Below, piece after piece: positions 22,014-31,009 of a stretch of DNA of 64,000 nucleotides. Within the stretch, counting starts at the first letter, position 1. Each line of letters starts with the position of its first letter. Location: positions 744,001 through 808,000 of the forward strand of contig JACTVC010000022.1 in the NCBI GenBank assembly GCA_018417955.1. Direction: 5' to 3'. This DNA comes from Laccaria trichodermophora (Eukaryota > Basidiomycota > Agaricomycetes > Agaricales > Hydnangiaceae). The notes under the pieces were generated by a model. It did not search any database, had not been told where the DNA came from, and saw only the letters and a program-made list of their open reading frames with translations. The position numbers and the translations under genes are program-made.

Positions 22014-24352
22014 TTAATCAACAACAACGAGCTCCTCAAAGCTCTTTTTCAACAACGCCTTCTTCATCACATTCACCGGAGTGAACTGGTCCTCTTCCTC
22101 CTTCTCCTCCACAACCATCTCGCTATCCCCTTTCTCCGTAACCTTCTCCCACTCCTCAACTTCCTCAGTCTCCCCCATGAACACCTTCAACAACGCCGGC
22201 GAAAACCCATTCATCATCGCCACCCCCTTCCTACCACTGTCCACCTCAAATGTCTTTCCCCCAGAGGCATACAAATCCCAATATACAATCTGCGGCACCT
22301 CATACCCCTTCTCCTTATACGCCTTCTCAATAACGTCGTAATTCGTCGCCCAGGAACCAGAATCCGAACACGTGTTCTCCGCAGCGTCGAACTGCATATC
22401 GGAGAAGATGAAAAGGCGCTTAATCATGTCCTCCGGCTTCACCTTGTTCTTCACAGCGAGGGGGAGGAGGAGCTTAAGGAAGACGGCGTTCAGGTCTGTG
22501 TTCATCTCCCACTGCGAACGTTCCATTTCGTTGACGACGTCATAGAGCGACTTTGTAAGGTCCAACTGAACGAACTTTGGATGGGCGGAGAAGGTGATGA
22601 ACCCGCCGTTGAAGGGAGGTTTGGAGAGGGAAGCGAGGACGAGGGAGAGGGAGATGGCGGGGAGGATTGGCTCAACGTCTCGTTTGTTAAATTTGGAGGA
22701 TATCGAGCCCATGGATCCAGAGACGTCGCAGATGGCGATGGAGTTCTCGATGGATCCAGAGTCCTGCAAGTTTTTGATCAAGGTCTTCCACTGAGCCTCA
22801 ACAACTCGGAGTTTGGTTTCAGCCAGGCTCTTCCTGAATTCTGCCAACTGCGGGTATTTTCCATCAGACTGAACTGAACACGAGTAAGCCTCAGCGACGA
22901 GTTCGTGAGGAAGTAGGGTCGCGCCGCTGATAGTCTTCTTCCCGCTCTCCACTGAGATGAGGTACTTCTGGAAGCCGTCAGGATCATGCTTGAAGAAGTG
23001 CTCCGTGTTGTTCTTCATGCAGAGAGAAGGAACCCGATTGTAACGAATTTCAGTCCAGCGGTTGGCGGACATGAGAGGCTCGGGGCAGGAGGAAGCTTGA
23101 CGGAGTGGCTTGAGAATCCAGCGCTGGAGGAACGAGCGCAAGATGACTGCCTCCGCCTTGGGTTCCAACGGCATCTGAAGAGCGGATGGGAAGCCGCCGT
23201 CGGGAGTTTTATTATGGTGGAGGAGAAGAGAAATGGCAGTAGAGATATTGGTGACGCGATCATGGGAGCCTCGTGGAGTTGGTGCCCATTTCCCTGCGAG
23301 TGAGATTTTCTTGAAGTAGGGAATTCGGTCCACGTCCGGTGCAAGACCGCTGATCTCGTCAAGGATACGCATGTCCTCTCCCAAGCGCTCAGCGAAGAGG
23401 CGGGAGACGGCGATATACAGCGCGCGGTACTTCGGTTGCGCAAGTTTCTCTACGAGATGTTCATAACGTTGTGCCCTCACGACATCCCTCTTCTGCTTTG
23501 CTTCAGCTTTCTTCTGCTCATTGAAGAGTCTGGCCGCTTCGATGTGAGCAGCGACGACGTCCGGAGAATGCTTGACTCTCTTCCCGCCGATGAGATGAGG
23601 TGCTGTGGCTTGCGTGCGAGGGGAGTGCAGGAAGGTAGAGTGAGAGCTGCCAAACTGGTCGACAGTGGCAAGCGCAAGGATATTGAGGAGATCTTTCCAA
23701 TAGCCGTGCGACTTTGCTGCCTTCTCCCTCCCGTTCTTTGGAGGAGTGGTGCAGACTGGCTTGACAAGAAGGGGGAGGTTGAGGATGGCAGTTCGAGGGT
23801 GGTGATCGAAGAGCCAACCGTATGCCCTACGGAACGAGAATAAGTCCAAAGTTTTAGAAAATATGAAAAAGAGGAGGCTTACCTATAGAATACCTCCTTC
23901 TCGCCCTTGCCGTCGTGGATGCTCCTCAAGCACCAGATGATCCTCAAAGCAAGAGCTGGATCTTCCTTCCAAGCATTGTCGAGGTGTTTCTTGATCTCGG
24001 AAGCATTCGAATACCGTGTGAGACTCTGAAATGCGTCCAGGGTAGGAGAGCCAGTGGAGCTGTACGTCGGGGCCAAATTCTCAGTGAACGTCTGATGAAC
24101 CGTCGACTTGAGGGCTTCCATCATCGTGTTCAGAACGGTTCGATGGTCCACTTCCACGAACACATCATCCTTTTTGGCCGGGATGAGGACATCCAGGAAG
24201 TTCTCGTCATAAAGCTCTGGGATATTGGGGAGAGTAACGATCTGAGCAGAAGATGCAGCAGCTGGGAGTGATACCATTGTCGACTTGAGGCGATTGGTTA
24301 AGATTGGCGTAAAACCTATGAGGTTTTTATACGCCAGCCTCATGAGAGACAT
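22014..24352 (-). CDS. DUF2828 protein with C-terminal von Willebrand A-like domain
   Basis: Two exons (24352 to about 23883; about 23838 to 22014) give about 765 residues. The DUF2828 body shows IIWCLRSIHDGKGEKEVFYR at the exon junction, then YGWLFDHHPRTAILNLPLL, the basic DVVRAQRYEHLVEKLAQPKY and KISLAGKWAPTPRGSHDRVT. The C-terminal third contains a MIDAS motif (ICDVSGSMG, D-x-S-x-S) and the later T-D and D-F strands (NTDLNAVFLKLL, LFIFSDMQFD), typical of a metal-binding vWA fold. Similar proteins occur in fungi, plants and giant viruses. The layout recalls Ro60/TROVE proteins, which bind RNA, but this similarity is an inference. The start could instead be the internal Met before VSLPAAASS. 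The N-terminus NLIGFTPILTNRLKSTM is not a clear targeting signal. Confidence 0.85.
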
Positions 24353-24673
24353 TTCGTCAGTCGGAGTCGTGAAACGTAATTGAAAGGATCCAAATGACTC
24401 CTCAGGACACTTTCTGAGTCACACGGCACCGCCGACCACGGCGTTGCCCAAGCGTTGCCAAGAGCGTCAGGGTCCAATGAGTTCTCAGAGCTGCGAGCGA
24501 TGAGGAGAAGAGGAGAGAAAAGGGATTGAAGAGGGAGGTTTGGACTCCGATAGACTCGGTTTAAATTTCCACATCAAGTCACAACCAAGTCACGACACAC
24601 TCTTTCTTCATCCTACAGGACCGCGAACGGTTGGACTTGATACGAATACACTACTGGTCTCATGATACAGATT

Positions 24674-25642
24674 TTACTCCGAGTCCGACGAGTCTGATGA
24701 TTCCATGTCTGAGTCTCCGTCTCCGCGATCCCTCCATTTTTCCTCCTCTTCCTTTCGAATAAACCATATCTCTTGCCCAAATACTTTTTCCACAAGGCCT
24801 TCTGTTGGCGTAAGCCGCCCCACGATATTATCTGGATATCGATGCCCACAGCTCGTGCAGTAGCCTGTGGAACGGTTTTTCTCGCAATATTCCGGCATCT
24901 TAGACTGATATTGAACAGCAAAGAGCTTTGCAACCGTCTCCCAGTCGAGCAGTTTGACTCTTTCAAAGGTGAGGGGGTTTTCTCTGACGAGCGCGAAGTA
25001 CCCGGTCAGTAACCAGGTGGAGATTCGTTCCTTTTTTGCAATTAGGATCTTCTCGACGGCGTCCAAAGGTGTCTTTTCCATCATTTCGATTACGGATTTA
25101 CGAACCTGACACACCATCAGGATAATTAGCGCGTGGGTACTCATGCATATAAGTTCCAGCAAGAACTATCACCTTGACCAGCTCCCACATCGTCGATAGA
25201 TGGAGAACGGCAACGCGGTCTGCATGCGTTAAGTTTGGAAGATTTGGTCCCCTCAAAACCAGGATTAATTCAATGCAGGTGGAATGTGAGGACGAGGCTC
25301 ACATAGGGTACATCATCTCCAACAAGCTTTGAAAATCCCTCTTTTTAACGCCTTGCAGTACTATAGGAGAATCGTCGTCTTGACCCTCGGGGTTGTGCTT
25401 CCCAAGAGGAAGTGAAAACATGGATGCGAATATGACGGACTCCAACTCGAAACCACGGCGAGGTACGCGAAAGAGAGTGTCCTCAACCTGTCGCTAACTA
25501 TTAGTCTGTTCAACGTGATAGAAGAAAGATGTCTTACACGGAATACGACGGTTTCGAGGTAATAAATGTCATGCCGTTCAACCCTTTCGAGCACGAGGCT
25601 TTTTCTTGTGAGGTCTGAAGCCATGCGAATGCGTGTTGGCAT
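24674..25642 (-). CDS. BTB/POZ domain protein, family copy 2
   Basis: Same four-exon plan as copy 1. Exon 1 has MASDLTRKSLVLERVERHD then IYYLETVVFR; exon 2 VEDTLFRVPRRGFELESVIF and FASMFSLPLGKHNPEGQDDD; exon 3 NLTHADRVAVLHLSTMWELV; exon 4 (about 25110-24674) IRKSVIEMMEKTPLDAVEKI, AKKERISTWLLTGYFALVRE and KLLDWETVAKLFAVQYQ. A Cys/His motif (TGYCTSCGHRYP) follows, then a charged helix (IRKEEEEKWRDRGDGD) and a Ser/Asp-rich end. ATG at 25642 or the second Met at 25624 may be the start. A partial, broken duplicate of this gene's 5' part lies at about 29370-30050. BTB domains are protein-binding modules; partner and role unknown. Confidence 0.82.
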
Positions 25643-26446
25643 TGACGATGGTAAAATTTTGGTGAGTGGTTTTGCTTGTTGTACCCCTTTCAGTGACTCC
25701 TTTCATTGTGGGAGACGGAAGGCAGAAAAAGGCCCCTTAATTTGTCATTTGCGCCTGGTCGTCGTTTCTGGACGAAAAGCATCATAAGTACAGCCGGCGG
25801 CTCAACCAAGATTTCTAATTTTCTATGAGCGTCAGCGATTAGACAAGCGATCATCAAGCTCAGAAAATTCAAACTTTAGAACACGACGCAATGAGATGAG
25901 CTCCGAGATTTGGCCAGAGATGTCTTTAACCCTTCCTCACCCGTTTTCCTCCCCATATTCAAAGTACATTAAACACGCAATTTAGAACACTATGCCTCTC
26001 TAGAGGTCAAGTGTGCGTTAAGTGTCTTTCGCGAGAAAAATCTCCAACAACTAAATTTAGTGATGGCTTCTCGCCCTCGCTATGGCTAAGAATATAACTA
26101 CAGCAGCTAGGACATAGTAGAACAATGAGAAGTCGCGACAGGCGCGTCATGGCGCTGACCACTTTTGCGATCAAAATGTTGGGGGTCACATTCCTCTTCG
26201 GCCGCGGGCCCTCGCACGCCCGCCCCGCCCCGACCGCATTCCGCCATCCCCTGGGCTCCAAATATCATCCTGTGGTACTTGTGGCGTATATTCTTTCTCT
26301 TCGCAGATGGCCTGATCTGTAACTGGCAGCGGCCGTGCCTTCCACCCCTTCGCATACTCCTCCTCTCGGATGTGGTGCAACTCGTTTATAAATTCTTCTT
26401 CTACCATCACTTCTGCTCCTCGCCCTTGATTCGCGAAAGGTGAACC

Positions 26447-27219
26447 TCAGCCGGTACATTCGGGGCATGGGACAGTAATTTGACCCCGGACTATAAGCCT
26501 ATGCTGGATAGCAAGCAATCTTGCAATCGTCTCCCAGTCAAGCTTTTTGACTTTGTCCATGGTGAGGATCTCTGGGCCCTCGACGAGCGTTTTATACCCA
26601 GCTAATAACCATGCGGAGACCCGCTCCTTCTTTGCTAGGATGACCTTCTCAACAGCGTCCATCTGACCGCCCATGATTTCAATCACATAAACACGAATCT
26701 GAAGATGGATTAGTTATGATATAGCACAAGTCGTCAATTCTAGCAAAACGGACCTTTGCGAACTCCCACATGGTCGATAAATGCAGAACGCCGACCAGGT
26801 CTTCATGGGCTAATACCGGAAGATTTGGCCCCCTTGGTAAAGGATAATTACTCCTAGGACGCAGGTGTTTGAATGGCGGATACTTACATTGGATACATCA
26901 GCTCCAGAAAGCTTTGGAAATCCTTTTTTTGAATGCCCTGCAACACTATAGGGGAATTGTCGTCTTGGCCCTCTGGGTTGTGGTTCCCTGTAGGCAAGGA
27001 GAACATCGAAGCAAATACTGGAGACTCCAATTCGAATCCACGGCGAGGAACGCGAAACAGGGTATCCTCAACCTACGTGATGATCGATTTGTTATCTCGA
27101 AAGCGCGCTGGAAGAAGATGCCTTACGCGAAAGACGATATTTTCGAGATAATAAACGTTGTGGCGTTCAATCGAACTATCGGGGAGGGCGGGTGGAACGG
27201 GCTCCCCATCTGAAGTCAT
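26447..27219 (-). CDS. BTB/POZ domain protein, family copy 3, with early stop in the conserved tail
   Basis: Starts at the ATG at 27219 (MTSDGEPVPPALPDSSIERH) with exon 1 ending NVYYLENIVFR; exon 2 VEDTLFRVPRRGFELESPVF and FASMFSLPTGNHNPEGQDDN; exon 3 LPVLAHEDLVGVLHLSTMWE; exon 4 IRVYVIEIMGGQMDAVEKVI through KKLDWETIARLLAIQH. Translation stops right after TVPCPECTG, inside the Cys/His motif that continues in copies 2 and 5. In the same frame beyond the stop (about 26410-26186) the sequence stays open and resembles the tail of copy 2 (EEEFINELHHIREEEYAKGW). The gene is therefore either recently shortened or the stop is bypassed. The transposon-like insertion at 27319 sits 100 bp upstream of its start, inside the likely promoter. 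Confidence 0.75.
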
Positions 27220-27308
27220 ATTATATATCCGTAAGCCAAGATGGCGAAAGGAAGAGTGCGATGGTTTCTTTCACAAGAGCAGCTCAAGACACTCAAAAGC
27301 CGCAAGGA

Positions 27309-27318
27309 GTCCGCGTGG
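27309..27318. repeat. Left copy of 10-bp direct repeat (possible target-site duplication)
   Basis: GTCCGCGTGG here is repeated exactly, in the same orientation, at 29157-29166. Both copies lie 12 bp outside the inverted TCCTCCACTGATTCCT core of the 1.84-kb insertion, as expected for a target-site duplication. Confidence 0.6.
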
Positions 27319-27537
27319 AGGTCTTTATTGTCCTCCACTGATTCCTGCCGGAATCCGGCGGAATCCGGCGGAATCCGCGGAATTCCTGTAATTCCGGAGG
27401 AATCAAATTTGGCAGAGGGCCCTGCCAAATTGATCAAACCATTCCGGCGGAATTTTGATGGAATTCAAATTCCGCCGGAATGGTTCCAGGAATCACCCGG
27501 AAGGAATGATCCCGGAATGACACGGAACGGAATTCCT

Positions 27538-27585
27538 GACGCCCAAATCGAGTGTCGGCGTTTGCCGACGCTTGATTTGGGCGTC
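27538..27585. repeat. Near-perfect hairpin, 23-bp arms, 2-bp loop
   Basis: The left arm 27538-27560 begins GACGCCCAAATC and the right arm 27563-27585 ends GATTTGGGCGTC; three mismatches in 23 pairs, with only TT between. It sits at the inner border of the left GGAATCC-rich terminal region of the insertion. Confidence 0.75.
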
Positions 27586-27589
27586 ATCA

Positions 27590-28510
27590 CAACAAACAAC
27601 TCTCTCTCTCAACCACCACCATCGTCCACGACGCCAACCCACCTCGCGACACCGCCACGTCACCAACGGCCACCACGACGCACACAACGACGACGTCCGT
27701 CGTCGTTTCACCACGGCCACGACATGGGAAACGACACACCAACGCCACGTCACCAGTCCCAGTCAACGAGCGCGGCAACACGTTGCCACGTCGCTGATAG
27801 CGACGTGGCAACGAGACGACGAACGACGCAGGTCGTCGTTCGTCGTCCTAGGTGAGCACCCCGTCGTCCCACCCAGCTTGCTAACACCAGGCACACGACG
27901 AGGGACAACCACGTCAACGCACGACCCCCACGACCACGCCCACGGACGACGACACGCCTCACCACAACGGAGGGCCACGCCAACAAACGACACGCCCACG
28001 ACAACACCACCACCACGTCAATGGACGACGACCGCGTCAACGGACGCCCACGTCAACGGACGACGACGACGTCAACGGACGACGACGACATCAACGGACA
28101 ACGAGCACGTCAGTGGACGACACAACCACGCCCACAGACGACGACACGCCCCGCCACGTCAACGGAGGGCCACGCCGACGGACGACACGCCCACGACGAC
28201 ACGCACCACCACGTCAACGGATGACGACGACCTCCCACTTCCGTGTCCCTCTCTCTTCCTCTCCCTACTCGGTTTTCCCTCCCCCCTTTCCCTTTCCCTC
28301 CACCCTTCCTGTCCCTCCCCATTTCTATGTACCCCCTTCCTTTTCCCTCCCCCTTTCCCTTCCTGTCCCTTCCCTTCCTGTCCCTCCCCATTTCCTTGCC
28401 CCTTCCCATTTCATTGTCCCTCCACTTCCTTTTCCCTTGCCCTACCCTGTCCATCACCATTTCTTTATACCCCTTTCCCTGTCCCTCCCCATTTCCTTGT
28501 CCCTTTCAAT
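27590..28510. repeat. Low-complexity core of the insertion (CGACG/CACCA tract, then CCCTTTCC tract)
   Basis: About 27600-28230 is dominated by ACGACG, CCACGTCAACGGA and related units; about 28230-28510 is a strand-biased pyrimidine tract of CCCTCCCC/CCCTTTCC units. Long frames exist in several phases on both strands because stops are rare in such sequence, not because of coding. Confidence 0.7.
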
Positions 28511-28860
28511 ATATACTGTATGTAGTAATGTAGATTTTATGTCATCAATAAAGTACATGCAAATTTAATCTATTAAGATCTATTACTTGACTAGAGTGTG
28601 ACCAAAGTGTGAATTTTATAAGAACTTTTGAGTATTGAGGAGTTGATGTAGTGCAGATTAAGTCTTAGCTCAGTGTTTTGGTTATAGCAACTCTGAACAG
28701 CTCTGATCAGAGCATGTGGGGGAGGGTAAAGTACAAACATATGTTTAAAATAGAAGAGCCGAATATACAAATAATGAGATTTTCTGTCTATTCCAGTCGG
28801 ATTCCTGCGGATTCCGGTCAGATTCCTCCGGAATTCCTGGAATCTGTCCGGAATTCCTGG

Positions 28861-29100
28861 ATTCCTACTGGAATTCCTGGATTCCTACTGGAATTCCTGG
28901 ATTCCTACTGGAATTCCTGGATTCCTACTGGAATTCCTGGATTCCTACTGGAATTCCTGGATTCCTACTGGAATTCCTGGATTCCTACTGGAATTCCTGG
29001 ATTCCTACTGGAATTCCTGGATTCCTACTGGAATTCCTGGATTCCTACTGGAATTCCTGGATTCCTACTGGAATTCCTGGATTCCTACTGGAATTCCTGG
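28861..29100. repeat. Pure 20-bp tandem array, 12 identical copies
   Basis: The unit ATTCCTACTGGAATTCCTGG is repeated 12 times without a single change, flanked by diverged partial units (28795-28860 and 29101-29130). It lies in the right terminal region of the insertion; the left end has the same GGAATTCC motif but no expanded array. Perfect identity points to very recent expansion. Confidence 0.9.
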
Positions 29101-29156
29101 ATTCCGGCCGGAATCCGCGGAATCCGGTAGGAATCAGTGGAGGAATGGAAAGTATT

Positions 29157-29166
29157 GTCCGCGTGG
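29157..29166. repeat. Right copy of 10-bp direct repeat
   Basis: Exact second copy of GTCCGCGTGG; see the partner at 27309-27318. Confidence 0.6.
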
Positions 29167-29369
29167 CTTGACAAATCAGAGTTTGATGAGGTTGCACTGA
29201 GCCCACAACTGGATGAATCGTGACTCCCGAGTCAGAGTGGGCGTCAAATCGTTTCAGATCTTGAGGTCTCTTAAACATATTTGAGTAGAATTTGTGTGCT
29301 TCTTCCAATTACCCTTCGGTAAACTCACTTACCGCAATTGATGTAGTTCACGAGTGCCATTGGCAGTTC

Positions 29370-30050
29370 TTTTCTGGGTCTTCATGCGTCAAGTTCGGAA
29401 GATCTGATTTTCTTGAATCCAGGATCAATTCGATGCAGGTGGAAGGAATTTTGAGAAGAGGCTCACATGGGGTACATCATCTCCAACAAGCTTGAAAATC
29501 CCTCTTTTTAACGCCTTGCAGTATTATAGGAGAATCGTCGTCCTGACCTAGAGGTGGTGCTTCCCAGGAGGAAGTGAAAACATTGATGCGAATATGACGG
29601 ACTCCAACTTGAAACCACGGCGAGGTAAGTACGCGAAAGAGGGTGTCCTCAACCTGCCGTTAACCATTAGTCGCCAACGTGATAGAAGAAACACGGAATA
29701 CGACGGTTTCGAGGTAATAAATGTCGTGCCGTTCAACCCTTTCGAGCACGAGGCTTTTTCTTGTGAGGTTTGAAACCATACGGATGTGTCTTGGCATTGA
29801 CGATGGTGAAAGCAGGGGGCATGATATATTGGTTAGTGGTTGACTCCTTTTATACAAGATGGGATACCCCTGATTTCGTCATTTATGTATGACCTGCCCT
29901 CCAGGTTTCTCTGGTTGTCGCTGGTGGACAAAAATCGTCATACAACTGGCGCCTCAACCAAAGTTACCAACTATGAGCGTCAGTGATCAGATACTTGGCC
30001 ATCAAGCTCAGAAAATTTGAACTCATTTAGAACACGACGCAATTATGTAG
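29370..30050 (-). pseudogene. Broken partial duplicate of BTB copy 2
   Basis: Nearly the same DNA as about 25220-25875: the first-exon frame VSNLTRKSLVLERVERHDIY, the second-exon frame PRRGFKLESVIFASMFSL and the noncoding sequence on both sides are shared. It is disabled: a 4-bp insertion near 29627 in the second exon, a single-base loss with an immediate stop after PGKHHL near 29547, and no trace of the C-terminal helical exon. The upstream flank (to about 30050, shared TCAGAAAATT and AACACGACGCAAT) was copied too, so it arose by segmental duplication, not by retroposition. Confidence 0.8.
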
Positions 30051-30091
30051 GTGAGCTCAAATTCAGCCTACTCACTTGCGGACTACAAAAT

Positions 30092-31006
30092 TTATCTACC
30101 CTCCCATTCCGCCTCCCATGCCTGTATACCAAGTAATTCTGACTCGAATGTCTCTTTCACTGATCTCTCCGCATTGGAACTCCTGATGATATTCAGTTTA
30201 AGTTCATCAATATTGAAGTAATGACCCCTGGGGCAATAATGCCCAGTAGTTCCTGCATTTTCAATCTGTTTTCTCCAAAGCTCTGGCCGTTGTTGCTGAA
30301 CCAAAAGCAGTCGTGCAATGGTCTCCCAATCAAGTGTTCCAATTTCTTTCAGGGTCAACGGTTTGTCGTTACTGACAAGTTCTGCAGATGCGGAAAGTAA
30401 CCATTGAGACACCTTTGCTTCCCTTGCAAGTTGTATTTTTTGGATGGCATCCATGGGCTTCTCAGTCAGCTTCGCAATTACAACTTTTCGGACCTGTTTG
30501 TTCTTCAGTAAATGATAACGAAATCTCCAAAATTTTTCACCTCTTTAAACTCCCACATTGTCGACAAATGCAATAAAGCTAGCAGCTCATGTTGTGAGGG
30601 ATCTGGACGCTTGGGGACCCTTTTATCCGGGTTTTTATCTCTCGCATTTTCAGACGGTTCCTATACTTACAAATTCGGATAAATTGCATGTAGAAGATTT
30701 CGAAAATCTCTTTGGCGAATACCCTCCAGCTTGATTGGAAATTTCTCATCCTTGCCCTCTACAGCAGCAGCCTCTCCCGGAGGAAGCAAGAACATACCAG
30801 CAAACACTTTAGAATCAACCTCAAATCGAATACGGGGCACCTTGAAAAGAGTGTCCTCGACCTGTATATCACAATCGATTGCTGTTAGTCACTTGTAAAC
30901 TTGTGGACATAAAGGTAACACTCACCAAAAAAACAACATGGTCCAAAAAAAAAGTATCATCTCTTTGCAATGTATCGCCAGTTTGAATGATTTCGTTCAT
31001 GGACAT
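30092..31006 (-). CDS. BTB/POZ domain protein, family copy 5
   Basis: Starts MSMNEIIQTGDTLQRDDTFF at 31006, with the first BTB strand FLDHVVFL. Exon 2 (about 30860-30670) is VEDTLFKVPRIRFEVDSKVF, FAGMFLLPPGEAAAVEGKDE and RQRDFRNLLHAIYPN; exon 3 near 30595-30540 gives ELLALLHLSTMWEFKE; exon 4 (about 30490-30092) VRKVVIAKLTEKPMDAIQKI, the helical block, DWETIARLLLVQQQ, the Cys/His motif TTGHYCPRGHYFN and ESELLGIQAWEAEWEGR. It is the most diverged intact copy but keeps all exon positions. Molecular role unknown; BTB proteins generally act as dimeric adaptors. Confidence 0.82.
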
Positions 31007-31009
31007 CTC

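Larger units (their letters stand above)
27319..29156. mobile_element. Non-autonomous DNA-transposon-like insertion with inverted ends
   Basis: An 1838-bp segment bounded by a 10-bp direct repeat. The left end (27331 onward) reads TCCTCCACTGATTCCTGCCG; the right end read on the minus strand from 29145 has TCCTCCACTGATTCCTACCG. The similarity continues inward as related CCGGAATCC/GGAATTCC sequence, including AATTCCGGAGGAATC in both arms. The interior holds a 23-bp-arm hairpin, a CGACG/CACCA-rich tract, a CT-rich tract and a pure 20-bp tandem array. No transposase is encoded; the long frames inside (for example 27572-28525) are low-complexity translations. Terminal inverted repeats with a 10-bp duplication fit the Mutator-like group best, where duplications are 8-11 bp, but class assignment is inference. 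It lies between BTB copy 3 and the broken BTB duplicate. Confidence 0.55.

Noticed and set aside
22005..22877. 290-codon plus-strand frame rich in Leu and His
   Set aside because: Antisense shadow of the DUF2828 gene, whose minus-strand reading has domain motifs and a clean intron.
27572..28525. Long plus-strand open frame (317 codons), rich in Thr, Arg and Pro
   Set aside because: It follows the CGACG/CACCA and pyrimidine tracts, and other phases and the opposite strand are equally open, so it is a composition effect.
28861..29100. Regular 20-bp repeats resembling a CRISPR array
   Set aside because: Units abut without spacers and the genome is clearly eukaryotic.
28678..29130. 150-codon frame with a repeated GIPGFLLEFLDSYWNSWIP-type peptide
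   Set aside because: Translation of the 20-bp array; 20 bp is not a multiple of three, so the peptide repeat spans three units in one open phase by chance.
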